Shown here: one piece after another, positions 1 to 7,722 of the stretch
Layout: every line of letters begins with the position of its first letter
Position numbering within the stretch: position 1 is the stretch's first letter
Assembly (NCBI GenBank): GCA_046351215.1
Contig: JAXLYX010000042.1
Coordinates: 1 to 20,757, forward strand
Origin: JAXLYX01 sp046351215
GTDB taxonomy: Bacteria > Myxococcota_A > Polyangia > Polyangiales > Houyiibacteriaceae
Length of the DNA: 20,757 nucleotides
Direction of reading: 5' to 3'
Translations under genes and position numbers: made by a program
Notes under the pieces: model-generated
Seen by the model: only the letters and a program-made list of their open reading frames with translations
What the model was told of the DNA's origin: nothing
The model's database searches: none

Positions 1-489
1 GGAGCTCAGGAGGACGACGACTTCGGTCTCGCCTACATCCCGATCGGTCTCACCGCAGCCCTCTTCCGTCCCTTCTTCTTCGAGGCCCGAAACTTCACGC
101 AGCTCCTGAACATCATCGAGACCACCGCCATCCTCTACTTCGTGCTGCGGATGATCTTCCGCACCGGCATACGAGGGATCGTTCGGAAGATCCTCGACGA
201 TCCGGAGCTCACCTTCTGCATGGTGTTCACGTTGATGACGGCGCTCGCGGTCGGGATGTCGAACCCGAACCTAGGCACCATCTCGCGCTACCGCGCGCCG
301 ATGATGCCGTTCTACGTGCTCGCGATCCTGATCCTCAACGAGTCCACACGGACCACGAAGTCTCGCGCCGCGTTGGCTCCCGCGGTCGCACCGACGAAGA
401 CGCTGGTCCCGCCCAAGCCGAAGACGCTCGTACCGCCTTCCGTCGCCGGCACGGCCACGGCGGATGCGCCTTCGACGAGCCGGACCTGA
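1..489 (+). CDS. C-terminal part of a multi-pass membrane protein (5' end outside window)
   Basis: The frame is open from the first base and ends at TGA 487-489, giving 162 visible residues; the true start lies upstream of the window. It shows hydrophobic stretches around residues 11-28 (with FRPFFFEARN), 38-55 and 70-105, so at least three membrane segments, and a loop reading SRYRAPMMPF. The last roughly 50 residues are hydrophilic and rich in Ala, Pro, Thr and Lys, with KTLVPP occurring twice. The FRPF...EA.N pattern with a late R-Y-R-P motif resembles uncharacterised polytopic proteins often found near polysaccharide or glycosyltransferase genes. That resemblance is recalled, not searched, so no function is assigned. 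It is convergent with the RDD gene on the other strand. Confidence 0.75.
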   Translation, partial: GAQEDDDFGLAYIPIGLTAALFRPFFFEARNFTQLLNIIETTAILYFVLRMIFRTGIRGIVRKILDDPELTFCMVFTLMTALAVGMSNPNLGTISRYRAPMMPFYVLAILILNESTRTTKSRAALAPAVAPTKTLVPPKPKTLVPPSVAGTATADAPSTSRT

Positions 490-503
490 GGTCGAACGAA
501 GCA

Positions 504-519
504 GGGCGGCACGACGCCC
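504..519. terminator. weak hairpin between convergent genes
   Basis: The 36-bp gap between the two convergent stop codons contains a 5-bp perfect stem, GGGCG (504-508) with CGCCC (515-519), around a 6-base loop. There is no T tract on either strand, so this is at best a weak or factor-assisted bidirectional terminator. It is placed here mainly because both transcription units must end in this gap. Confidence 0.25.
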
Positions 520-525
520 CACCCC

Positions 526-1389
526 TCACCCCCGCTCGTGCTTCGACGCCTTCCGCCGCCCCAGCACGAGCTTCTTCTCGAGCTCCGAGCGCTGCTGCCG
601 GTAGAACTCCCGCAGGAACAGCTCCGAGCGGGTGCTCGGCTCGTGGCCCTCGAACCCGACCTTCTTCGCGATCGTCTCCGCGACCAACCGCAGATCCTCG
701 GGGCGCGCCCGCCCCGTCTCGATCTCGCGGAGGAGGGTCGCCAGGGTCTCGAGCTCGTGCTCGCCGTACACGGCGAAGTGCTCGCGCTCGAAGAGGATCT
801 CCGGTGGGCGATCCTGCTCGGCCTCGTCACGGAGCAGCGTCGCCTTCGGGATGCGGACGACGAGCGTGCCGCCGACGAGGTCGCCGGCGCGCACGCGATC
901 GCGCGTGAGCACGGGGAGGATCGCGACGACGAAGACCCACGCGATGGCCGGGAGCGAGATCCACCAGGGCGAGCGGCCGACGAGCTGCTCGGGGCCGCCG
1001 GCGACGGCCATCGGGACGAAGACCTCGAGGTCGCGCATCACGTTGCGCGCGACGATCGACTCCATCGTGAGCTTGCCGCCGTCCCGCGAGAGGACGCGCA
1101 GACCCATGAGGCGCTTGCCCGGCGTCATGCCCTGCCAGCGGGCCTCGAAGAAGAGGAAGTAGCCCTGCCGGATCGCGAAGAGCCCGAGGAAGATGATGGC
1201 CACCGCGTCGACGAAGCGGGTCACGAACGCGAGGGCCGCACCGGCGAGGACGCAGAGCACGGTGGCCACTCCGACGAGCATGAGATCGAACGAGAAGGCG
1301 AGGAGGCGCTCGAGCACGGTGGCGAGCGGGAACGTGAGCTCCGCGCCCTCCGGCGTGACGATCGTCACGGTGCCCTTCGTGTCGCTCAC
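526..1389 (-). CDS. RDD family membrane protein
   Basis: This 287-residue protein starts at a GTG (1389-1387) that overlaps the upstream TGA as GTGA. A clear GGAGG lies 6 bases before it, which supports this start over the longer open frame that runs back inside the neighbouring gene. The RDD domain spans about residues 20-185: the first conserved Arg-Asp pair is R28 and D35 (ERLLAFSFD), followed by the loop TPGKRLMGLRV and the late D170 in DRVRAGDLVGG. Membrane segments are near residues 30-57, 60-82 and 142-163. A charged tail of about 100 residues follows, probably cytoplasmic. RDD proteins are membrane proteins of mostly unknown role; some have been proposed as ion antiporters. It is the last gene of the eight-gene operon, so a role with the MoxR/DUF58 pair is inferred from context only. 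Confidence 0.88.
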   Translation of the reverse strand: MSDTKGTVTIVTPEGAELTFPLATVLERLLAFSFDLMLVGVATVLCVLAGAALAFVTRFVDAVAIIFLGLFAIRQGYFLFFEARWQGMTPGKRLMGLRVLSRDGGKLTMESIVARNVMRDLEVFVPMAVAGGPEQLVGRSPWWISLPAIAWVFVVAILPVLTRDRVRAGDLVGGTLVVRIPKATLLRDEAEQDRPPEILFEREHFAVYGEHELETLATLLREIETGRARPEDLRLVAETIAKKVGFEGHEPSTRSELFLREFYRQQRSELEKKLVLGRRKASKHERG

Positions 1390-2417
1390 GGCTCCCCTCC
1401 ATCCCGGGGCGGGGCCGGGCTCGAGGCCTTCTCCGCGGTCGTCCGGCCGGCGAGGAAGAGCCACGCGAGGAACCAGGTCAGGTTGAAGCCGGCGAGCGCG
1501 AAGCGAATCGCATCGCTCTTCACGACCTGACGGAACACGCCCTCGACGAGCCCGGCCACGAGGAAGAGGAAGACGCAGCCGGCGATCACCGTCGCCGCGC
1601 GTCGACCGGCGGCCGCGAGGGCGTCGCGGACCCGGAGCGCACCGGGGAAGAGCAGCGCGCGACCGAGATGGAAGCCGGCGGCGCCGCAGAGGATCACGGC
1701 GCCGAGCTCGGGGACTCCGTGGGGGAGCAGCCAGCCGAGCAGGTTCGTGAGCAGGCCCGCGCGGGCGTAGAGCGCGAGGAAGGCGCCCAACATCAGGCCG
1801 TTGCCGAAGACGAGCAGGGCGGTCGGCACGCCGGCCGCGAAGCCGAGGGCGAAGGCGAGCAGGCCGATGCCCGCGTTGTGCGTGAAGAGGAACGAGGCGA
1901 AGATCGCGAGGCCCTCGCCCCCGTCGCCGTCGTAGAGGACGGAGCGGAGGAACTTGCGGCTCGCGCCCGGGACCCGACCTCCGGCGAGGTCCTGGCTCAC
2001 GAAGGCGTAGTACCAGTCCGGATTCAGCATCACGAGGCCGTAGGCCACCGCGACGCCGAGCGAGAAGAGCAGCGTCGAGAGTCCGAGCTCCCTCCGCATC
2101 GAGCGGATGCGTCGGGGGAACTCCACGAGGAAGAAGCGGGCGACCGGGCTCCGTTCGGGGCGGCGCGAGCCGTACACGACGAGGTAGGCCCGCATGACGA
2201 GCCCCTCGAGGTAGGCGACGAGGGCGCGATCCATCGCCGTCTTGCGGGCGACGGCGAGGCTCGAGATCGCGGCGCGATAGAGCATCGGGAGGCGGTGCAG
2301 CTCGGCGGGCGCGAGGCTGCCGAGGCCCGAGACGAGCGAGCGGGCGACGAGCGCGTCGAGCTCCGCCCACTCGGTCTCGCGCTCGCGGCGGAAGCGTGCC
2401 GATCTCGGCTCGTTCAT
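1386..2417 (-). CDS. SpoIIM-like (stage II sporulation protein M family) membrane protein
   Basis: This 343-residue integral membrane protein starts at ATG 2417, which overlaps the DUF58 stop as ATGA; an AAGGGGG lies 8 bases upstream. A soluble helical N-terminal region (about 1-105) is followed by several membrane segments. The family core is visible: a His-Asn pair (H180-N181, in FTHNAGIG), the NG motif (FGNGLMLGAF, about 205-214) and PHGVPE (232-237). In Bacillus SpoIIM works with SpoIID and SpoIIP in peptidoglycan remodelling. Homologues are widespread in non-sporulating bacteria, often beside MoxR, DUF58 and RDD genes. The sporulation name therefore describes homology, not evidence of a sporulation role here. 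Tight coupling to both neighbours suggests joint production with the DUF58 and RDD proteins. Confidence 0.87.
   Translation of the reverse strand: MNEPRSARFRRERETEWAELDALVARSLVSGLGSLAPAELHRLPMLYRAAISSLAVARKTAMDRALVAYLEGLVMRAYLVVYGSRRPERSPVARFFLVEFPRRIRSMRRELGLSTLLFSLGVAVAYGLVMLNPDWYYAFVSQDLAGGRVPGASRKFLRSVLYDGDGGEGLAIFASFLFTHNAGIGLLAFALGFAAGVPTALLVFGNGLMLGAFLALYARAGLLTNLLGWLLPHGVPELGAVILCGAAGFHLGRALLFPGALRVRDALAAAGRRAATVIAGCVFLFLVAGLVEGVFRQVVKSDAIRFALAGFNLTWFLAWLFLAGRTTAEKASSPAPPRDGGEP
1396..1400 (-). promoter_or_regulatory. ribosome binding site fixing the RDD gene start
   Basis: On the minus strand GGAGG is followed by GGAGCC and then GTG. The spacing of 6 bases is ideal, and the site sits inside the end of the upstream SpoIIM-like gene. 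This is the main reason for taking GTG 1389 as the start. Confidence 0.6.
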
Positions 2418-3721
2418 CCGATGAGCCCCCTTCGCTTGATCTGGAGGTAGCGATCGAGGAGCTCGCCGGCCGCTCGACCCGGGCGCGCGTGGATCACGTG
2501 GACCCCGGACTTCCGGAGACGGGCGAGCACGAGACGCCGGCGGTCCGACAGGCCTCCGGCGACGACCGCCGCCGCGAGGTCCTCGGGCTCGCGGGGCAGC
2601 TCGCCGAGCGGCTCCTCGAGGACCGGATCGTCGAGCGCGACGAAGATGACGACGTGCTTGCGGGCGAGGTGGCCGACGTGCTCGATCATCAGCTCGGCCG
2701 TGGTGGTGTCGGTGAACTCGGTGAAGACGACGACGAGCGAGCGCCGCGTGAGGCGTCGCAGGAGATCGCGGAGGCCGAGGACGTGGTTCGTCTCGTCGTC
2801 CTCCGAGAGCAGACCCGCGCAGGCGACGCGCAGCTTGCCGAGCTGACCGACCCCGGCTCCGGGGGGCACGTGGGCCCGCGGCTCCGCGCCGTACGCGTGG
2901 AGACCGACGAGATCGCCCGCGACGATCGCCGCGCGCGCGAGCAGGAGCGAGGTGTGCACCGCGTGGTCGAGACGCTCCATCCCTTCGATGGGATCCGCCA
3001 TGAGGCGTCCGGTGTCCATCGCGACCACGACCCGCTGTCGACGCTCGAGCCGGTGCCGACGCACGCGGAGGCTCTGATGGCGCGCGGAGGCCTTCCAGTC
3101 GACGGAGCGCAGGTCCATGCCCTGCACGTAGCTCTGGAGCGACTCGAATTCGCCGCCTTCGCCCGCCCAGCGCTCCTTGCGGAGGCCGCCGAGCATCGCC
3201 TGGGCGCCGAGGTGCTCGATCGCCATGCGCCGGACGCGTGCCGCATCCGGGACGACGGGCAACGAGTCGCGCCCTTCGTCGAAGCGATCGATGCGCTCCA
3301 CGAGGCCGAACGGACCCTGCGTGCGCATCCAGACGGCCCGCACGTCCGCGCGACCCCGATGGGGCGCCGAGAGCACGAGACGGTGCTGCGAGCGTCCGGG
3401 AGGGAGCGGGGCGACGACGTCTTCGCCGCGCACGAGGGGCTCCGAGACCTCGGCGCGGAGGCTCGCGAGCAGCGCCATCGGCGAGCGGTTGTCCACCTCG
3501 GCGACCAGCGTCGCGGTCCCTCCGACGCCGGCCGACGAGGGAACGACGAGCCGGGCGATGGGATGGGCCGTCGCGAGCACGCGGAGCTCGAGGGCGATGG
3601 CGATCCCGAGCGCGGCCCAGAGCGCCGCCACGCCGATCCACGCCGGAAGGAACGCGAGCGGGAGCGCCGCGAGCGGGAGGCCGGCGAGCAAGAGGCGGAA
3701 GAGGCGTCGGGTCGGGATCAC
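2414..3721 (-). CDS. DUF58 domain protein (VWA-like partner of MoxR)
   Basis: This 435-residue protein starts at GTG 3721, 16 bp after the MoxR stop. The N-terminus has one long or two short hydrophobic helices (about 7-48), then a beta-rich region (about 55-160). The DUF58 signature follows at about 187-214 (GEFESLQSYVQGMDLRSVDW then KASAR). A VWA-like fold starts at about 230 with VVVAMDTGRLM; DxGR replaces the classical DxSxS metal-binding motif, a form I recall as common in this family. VVVFTEFTDT near 340 fits a later VWA strand. DUF58 proteins are almost always encoded next to MoxR ATPases and are thought to deliver or anchor ATPase action at the membrane. The substrate is unknown. No strong Shine-Dalgarno precedes the GTG, so translation may depend on the upstream gene. 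Confidence 0.9.
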   Translation of the reverse strand: MIPTRRLFRLLLAGLPLAALPLAFLPAWIGVAALWAALGIAIALELRVLATAHPIARLVVPSSAGVGGTATLVAEVDNRSPMALLASLRAEVSEPLVRGEDVVAPLPPGRSQHRLVLSAPHRGRADVRAVWMRTQGPFGLVERIDRFDEGRDSLPVVPDAARVRRMAIEHLGAQAMLGGLRKERWAGEGGEFESLQSYVQGMDLRSVDWKASARHQSLRVRRHRLERRQRVVVAMDTGRLMADPIEGMERLDHAVHTSLLLARAAIVAGDLVGLHAYGAEPRAHVPPGAGVGQLGKLRVACAGLLSEDDETNHVLGLRDLLRRLTRRSLVVVFTEFTDTTTAELMIEHVGHLARKHVVIFVALDDPVLEEPLGELPREPEDLAAAVVAGGLSDRRRLVLARLRKSGVHVIHARPGRAAGELLDRYLQIKRRGLIG

Positions 3722-3737
3722 GGGGGATTCGAGGGGG

Positions 3738-4694
3738 TCAGCGGGGCGCAGGGACCTGTTCGACGAGCTCGCGGAGGACGGCGTCGACGGTGACGTCCTC
3801 CATCTCCGCGGCGGGGGTGCGGATCACGCGATGACGCGCCACGGGGAGGAAGAGGCCCTTCACGTCGTCGGGCAGGACGAAGTCGCGTCCGACGCAGGCG
3901 GCCACCGCGCGGCTCGCGGCCGCGAGCATGGTCGAGGCGCGGGGCGAGAGCCCGACCGCGAGCGCCGGATGCGTGCGCGTCGCGCGCGAGAGCGCGACGA
4001 CGTACCGGGCGACCTCGTCGGAGAGATGGACGCGCGCCGGGAAGGTGCGGAGGGCATCGATCTCCTCCGGCGTCGTGACCCGCTCGAGCCCGAGGCTCGC
4101 GACGGGGGGCGTGCCGGAGGTGGTGCCGTGGGTGAGGACGGCCGCGAGCTCCTGTCGCTCGTGGGGATAGCCGACCTCGAGCTTGAAGAGGAAACGATCG
4201 AGCTGCGCCTCCGGCAGCGGATACGTGCCCTCGTGCTCGACGGGGTTCTGCGTCGCGAGGACGGTGAAGCGATCGGGCAGCGGGTAGGTGGTTCCGTCGA
4301 TCGAGACCGCGCGCTCCTGCATCGCCTCGAGCAGGGCGCTCTGCGTCTTCGGCGGCGTGCGGTTGATCTCGTCGGCGAGCAGGAGGTCCGTGAAGATCGG
4401 CCCCCGCGTGAGGTGGAAGCTCTGCGTGCGGAAGTCGAAGATGTTCGCGCCGAGCACGTCGCCGGGCATGAGGTCGGGCGTGCATTGGAGGCGCCGGAGG
4501 CCGAGCCCGAGGCAGTGGGCGACCGTCTGGGCGAAGAAGGTCTTGCCCGTACCCGGGACGCCCTCGAGCAGGACGTGACCTCGGACCAGGATGGCGACGA
4601 AGGCGAGGCGCGTGTGCTCCTCGGCTCCATAGACGACGCGTCCGACCTGCGCCTCGAGGGCGGCGAGCGTTTCGGCGGGGCTCTTCGTGGTCAT
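3738..4694 (-). CDS. MoxR family AAA+ ATPase
   Basis: The 318-residue protein has full AAA+ machinery: Walker A GVPGTGKT (45-52), Walker B LLLADE (104-109), sensor 1 ATQNP (147-151) and a probable arginine finger in QLDRFLF (R167). Length and the pattern QERAVSIDGTTYPLP are typical of MoxR. These ATPases are chaperone-like factors that assemble, load cofactors into, or activate VWA-domain protein complexes. The immediate DUF58 neighbour is the expected partner. The start ATG 4694 follows AAGG, which overlaps the stop codon of the preceding DUF4350 gene; the gap is 10 bp. Being in the middle of an operon of membrane proteins suggests it acts at the inner face of the cytoplasmic membrane. Family assignment is firm; the substrate cannot be told from sequence. 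Confidence 0.95.
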   Translation of the reverse strand: MTTKSPAETLAALEAQVGRVVYGAEEHTRLAFVAILVRGHVLLEGVPGTGKTFFAQTVAHCLGLGLRRLQCTPDLMPGDVLGANIFDFRTQSFHLTRGPIFTDLLLADEINRTPPKTQSALLEAMQERAVSIDGTTYPLPDRFTVLATQNPVEHEGTYPLPEAQLDRFLFKLEVGYPHERQELAAVLTHGTTSGTPPVASLGLERVTTPEEIDALRTFPARVHLSDEVARYVVALSRATRTHPALAVGLSPRASTMLAAASRAVAACVGRDFVLPDDVKGLFLPVARHRVIRTPAAEMEDVTVDAVLRELVEQVPAPR

Positions 4695-4704
4695 CGTTCC
4701 ACCT

Positions 4705-5952
4705 TCAGGGAGTCTCGGGCTTCGTTCGGTCGGGGGCGGGGCGTCCGAGCAGACGCCAACGGAACTGGTAGGCGCGGCGCGCCATGGGGAAGACGGGGGC
4801 GCGTGTCCCGCCCGCGTAGGCGCGGGCCTCGGCGAGGAGCTGCTCCGCCTCGGGGCGGATGCGGCGGCGCTTCGCGTGGGCGTCGAGAGCCGAGGCGCGC
4901 GCCTCGAGCGTCTTCGCCTCGGGGAGGCCGAGGCGGTGGTGCACGTCGGTGAGCACGTGCTCGACGTAGGCGAGCGCGAGGGACGCGGGCGACTGGCCGA
5001 GCGCGAGCACGTTCGCGGCGACGTCGATCACCTCGCGGGGCCCGCGTCCGTGCGCCGCTTCCGGCTCCTCGGGCACGCCGAACCGACGACGGCCCATGAG
5101 CAGCGCGCAGACGGCCACCAGCATCCCTTGGACCAGCAACAGGATTCCGGGCCACTCGCCGAGCTCGCGCGAGAGGGACTTGCCGATCCGATGGCCGTGG
5201 AAGACCTCGTCGACGACGAGCTCGTCGATCTCGAGCTCGTCGCGCAGGAGACGCACGAGGAGCTCGGCGTGCTCCGCCCGCTGCAGGTTGAAGTTGTGGA
5301 GGATGTCGGGATCGGCGATCACGCAGACGAGGCCGGTCTCGTCGCAGGTCACGAGGCCACCCTTCGAGGTCGACACCCAGGGCGCGAGCTCCGTCGAGCG
5401 GACGGTCTGGGGCCAGGGAAGGGCGACGCGGAACGTGGCCTCGTCCCCGTCCTTCGCCTCGTCCTCGGTCGGCCGCGCATCCACCTCGCCGTGGTGATCG
5501 ACCTCGAGCGCGAGCCCGGTCGCCTCGACGATCGCGTCGATGCGGTCCGCGGCCTCGGGCACGGCGGCGCCGAGGCCTCCGAGGCTCCACTTCGGGAGCA
5601 CGACGATCGACACGCGCCCCGCGTCCCGACGGTCTTCGAGGACCTCCTCGAGCTCGAACGTGCTCCCGCCGAACCTCACCGAGTCGTCGTCCGGCTCGAT
5701 GAAGAGGACGGGCGCGGCGATGCGTCGCGAGTCCCCCTCCTGGAAGCGGCGCATCCGCACTCCGAGGCGCTGCATCGTCTCGAAGAAGGCGCGATGGCCG
5801 AGCGGCCCGTACGTGAACGAGTCGCGTGGCGACGGCGGGGCGCCCACGAGCTTCTCCCCGAAGACCATCGAGACGACGGAGGCCACGAGCGAGACGATGG
5901 CGAGCGCGATCACGAGTCGGCGCGTGCGGTCCTGGAAGACGTCCGAGCTCAC
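4705..5952 (-). CDS. DUF4350 domain membrane-anchored protein
   Basis: This 415-residue protein starts at GTG 5952, overlapping the DUF4129 stop as GTGA, with GGAGG 4 bases upstream. One membrane helix is near the N-terminus (about 13-31) and a second at about 268-287 (ILLLVQGMLVAVCALLMG). A 230-residue domain between them should lie outside the cytoplasm. DUF4350 features include the early GPLGHRAFFETMQRLG region (49-64), IADPDILHNFNL (212-223) and VVDEVFHGHR (246-255). A cytoplasmic, charged, helical tail follows. DUF4350 proteins resemble class-1 glutamine-amidotransferase-like folds but have no assigned activity. They recur beside DUF4129, MoxR and DUF58 genes, exactly as here. The gene order DUF4129-DUF4350-MoxR-DUF58 is the strongest support for the call. 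Confidence 0.82.
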   Translation of the reverse strand: MSSDVFQDRTRRLVIALAIVSLVASVVSMVFGEKLVGAPPSPRDSFTYGPLGHRAFFETMQRLGVRMRRFQEGDSRRIAAPVLFIEPDDDSVRFGGSTFELEEVLEDRRDAGRVSIVVLPKWSLGGLGAAVPEAADRIDAIVEATGLALEVDHHGEVDARPTEDEAKDGDEATFRVALPWPQTVRSTELAPWVSTSKGGLVTCDETGLVCVIADPDILHNFNLQRAEHAELLVRLLRDELEIDELVVDEVFHGHRIGKSLSRELGEWPGILLLVQGMLVAVCALLMGRRRFGVPEEPEAAHGRGPREVIDVAANVLALGQSPASLALAYVEHVLTDVHHRLGLPEAKTLEARASALDAHAKRRRIRPEAEQLLAEARAYAGGTRAPVFPMARRAYQFRWRLLGRPAPDRTKPETP

Positions 5953-6731
5953 GGCGCCTCCGGTCCGGCGACGGCCGAGGAGAGTCCCACGGCGCGCTCG
6001 TAGGTCTCGCGCGTCGCCTCGCGCCCGCCGAACCAGACGAGCTCGGTGAGGGAGAGGAGATCGGCGAGCGGGGGCTTGCGGCGGTCGCCCGCGTCGACGG
6101 CGGAGACGATCTCGCGCGCCGTGCGGCTCCGTGCACGGCCCTGGGGCGTGTAGCCGATGGCGAGGAGGCTCCGCACGAAGAGCGCGTGGACGGCCTCGCG
6201 GAAGCGCCCGGCCGCGGCGAGCTCCTCCGGCGAGAGCTCCGGCATCGCGAGCAGGGGATCGAGCGGAGGCCGCGCGACGACGTCGGGGCCGGACGTCCCC
6301 TCGGCCGCGTGCGGCAGCCGGAAGCGCATGCGCGAGAGCAGGTAGCCGAAGAACGCGACGAGGGTGACGAGGCCGACCGCGAGCGCGGCGTAGCCGAGCA
6401 CCGACGAGACTCCGAGCCGCTCGAAGAGGCCCCCGAGCCATCGGAGCAGGCGCTCGAGCCAGCCGAGATCCGGGGGGTCGACCTCGGCGCGGGGCTGGTC
6501 GACCCGCTCGCCGAAGACCGGGACGCCTCCCAGGCGCCCGCGCCCGGTCCCGGACGGTGGGAGCACCATCAGGTCCTCGGGGTAGTGGCCGCGACGGTGC
6601 ACCTCGCGCGCGGCGGCGCCCGGCGCTCCGTCGTCCGCATGCGCAGGCCGCGGGCACACCACGACGGCGTGCATCGCGAGGACGGCGAGCGCGGCCGGGA
6701 GCCAGCGTGAGCGGATGCGGAGCCGGCTCAT
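5949..6731 (-). CDS. DUF4129 domain protein with signal peptide
   Basis: This 260-residue protein begins with a basic N-terminus and hydrophobic core ending in PRPAHA, so signal peptidase cleavage is likely after A32. A proline/glycine-rich exported segment (about 33-90) leads to a single membrane helix at about 109-131 (SSVLGYAALAVGLVTLVAFF). The cytoplasmic C-terminus, about 170-250, matches DUF4129: an alpha-helical region with FREAVHALFVRSLLAIGY, the RSRTAREIV stretch and a late LVWFGG. The domain has no established activity; it sits with transglutaminase, DUF58 and MoxR genes in many genomes. It overlaps the DUF4350 gene by 4 bp and lies 4 bp after the upstream membrane-protein gene. Confidence 0.83.
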   Translation of the reverse strand: MSRLRIRSRWLPAALAVLAMHAVVVCPRPAHADDGAPGAAAREVHRRGHYPEDLMVLPPSGTGRGRLGGVPVFGERVDQPRAEVDPPDLGWLERLLRWLGGLFERLGVSSVLGYAALAVGLVTLVAFFGYLLSRMRFRLPHAAEGTSGPDVVARPPLDPLLAMPELSPEELAAAGRFREAVHALFVRSLLAIGYTPQGRARSRTAREIVSAVDAGDRRKPPLADLLSLTELVWFGGREATRETYERAVGLSSAVAGPEAP

Positions 6732-6735
6732 GCGC

Positions 6736-7707
6736 CTATTGGAAGACCTTCGCGACGTCGCCCGCGTCGAGCTCGCCGCGGAGCCCGACGAGGCGTGCGT
6801 AGACGACGGCGCTCGCGACCTGGATGCAGGTGTTCCAGAAGACCATCACGAAGCCGTTCAGCACCGCCGCGACGAGCTGCACCGGCGAGGTCGGATCGGT
6901 CGCGATCTGCTGCGCACGAGAGGGATCGGAGAGCGCGGCCGCCGCGCCGAGGACGCCGCCGACGGCGCCGGTTCCGCAGGCGAGCACCATGTAGACCGCG
7001 AAGAGCAGGAGCATCAGCAGGAAGATCGGGACCCGCTGCCCCTCCACGAGGTCCCAGCTCCGGCGCATCGCCTGGACCGGGCCGATGTCCTCCGCGAGGA
7101 GGGCGGGGTGCACGCAGAGGAAGGACAGGCCGAGGAAGACGGCCGCGGCGACGCCGGGCAGGATGCAGAGGAAGAGGCCGACGAACGTCGCGCCGAAGAC
7201 CACGAGGCCGACGAGTAGCTGTGCGACGACGAGGAGCCAGCCCCGCGCGACGATGGCCTGTATCCCCGCGGGGACGGTGAAGGGTCTGTCTTCGAGCGTG
7301 TCGAGCGCACCGCGGATCACGAAGGCGAAGGCGAGCGGCAAGAGGATCGCGTGCGCGACCATGGCGAGGCCGAAGTAGGGCAGGGTGGCGAAGAGCGGGC
7401 CGAAGACCTGTGCCATCGCCGCGGAGGGGTCGGCGCCCGCGCCCGGCTCCTGACCGAGCGCCTGCATCGCGCGGTTCATCTTCGCGCTCGCGGCGAGGTT
7501 GATCGCGCTCGGGAGGAGCTGGAAGAGGAGCATCACGCCGAAGAAGGGAAGGGCGTTCGCGCCGATGACCCGGAAGGTGGTGCGGACGAGATCGCCGACG
7601 TCGAGATCGCGCCCGCGGCCGGGACCCACGGGCGCGGGTGCGGCCGGGGCGACGTAGGCGGGCGGCGGAGGCGCCATCGGGGGCTCGTTGGGCTCGAACG
7701 GTTCCAT
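6736..7707 (-). CDS. multi-pass membrane protein, paralogue of its upstream neighbour
   Basis: This 323-residue protein starts at ATG 7707, preceded by GGAGG (7719-7715) 7 bases away. A proline/alanine-rich cytoplasmic leader (about 1-33) is followed by about six membrane segments: about 48-68, 108-135, 154-205 (two or three passes), 228-258 and 275-310. Its central part has ILPGVAAAVFLGLSF, then HPALLAEDIGPVQAMRRSWDLVEG. This pattern of a PGV membrane turn, then a soluble stretch with A..RS.DL..G, is typical of the glycerophosphodiesterase-type membrane domain and DUF975-like families, whose roles are unknown. The neighbour encoded at 7723-8577 shares the motif order, so the two are probably old paralogues that could form a heteromeric membrane unit. 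No catalytic motif is visible. Confidence 0.78.
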   Translation of the reverse strand: MEPFEPNEPPMAPPPPAYVAPAAPAPVGPGRGRDLDVGDLVRTTFRVIGANALPFFGVMLLFQLLPSAINLAASAKMNRAMQALGQEPGAGADPSAAMAQVFGPLFATLPYFGLAMVAHAILLPLAFAFVIRGALDTLEDRPFTVPAGIQAIVARGWLLVVAQLLVGLVVFGATFVGLFLCILPGVAAAVFLGLSFLCVHPALLAEDIGPVQAMRRSWDLVEGQRVPIFLLMLLLFAVYMVLACGTGAVGGVLGAAAALSDPSRAQQIATDPTSPVQLVAAVLNGFVMVFWNTCIQVASAVVYARLVGLRGELDAGDVAKVFQ

Positions 7708-7722
7708 GCATCGACCTCCGGT

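Noticed and set aside
526..2370. A longer N-terminal version of the RDD protein (614 residues)
   Set aside because: The extra N-terminal half is antisense-type Arg-rich sequence inside the SpoIIM-like gene. A strong GGAGG and a GTGA overlap support the start at 1389.
1386..2417. Evidence for a sporulation function
   Set aside because: Only family homology to SpoIIM is present. No other sporulation gene is in the window, and the family is common in non-sporulating bacteria beside MoxR and DUF58.
2985..3040. Degenerate metal site in the DUF58 protein (DTGR instead of DxSxS) as a sign of inactivity
   Set aside because: This form is, as I recall, common in intact DUF58 proteins, so it does not mark a defect.
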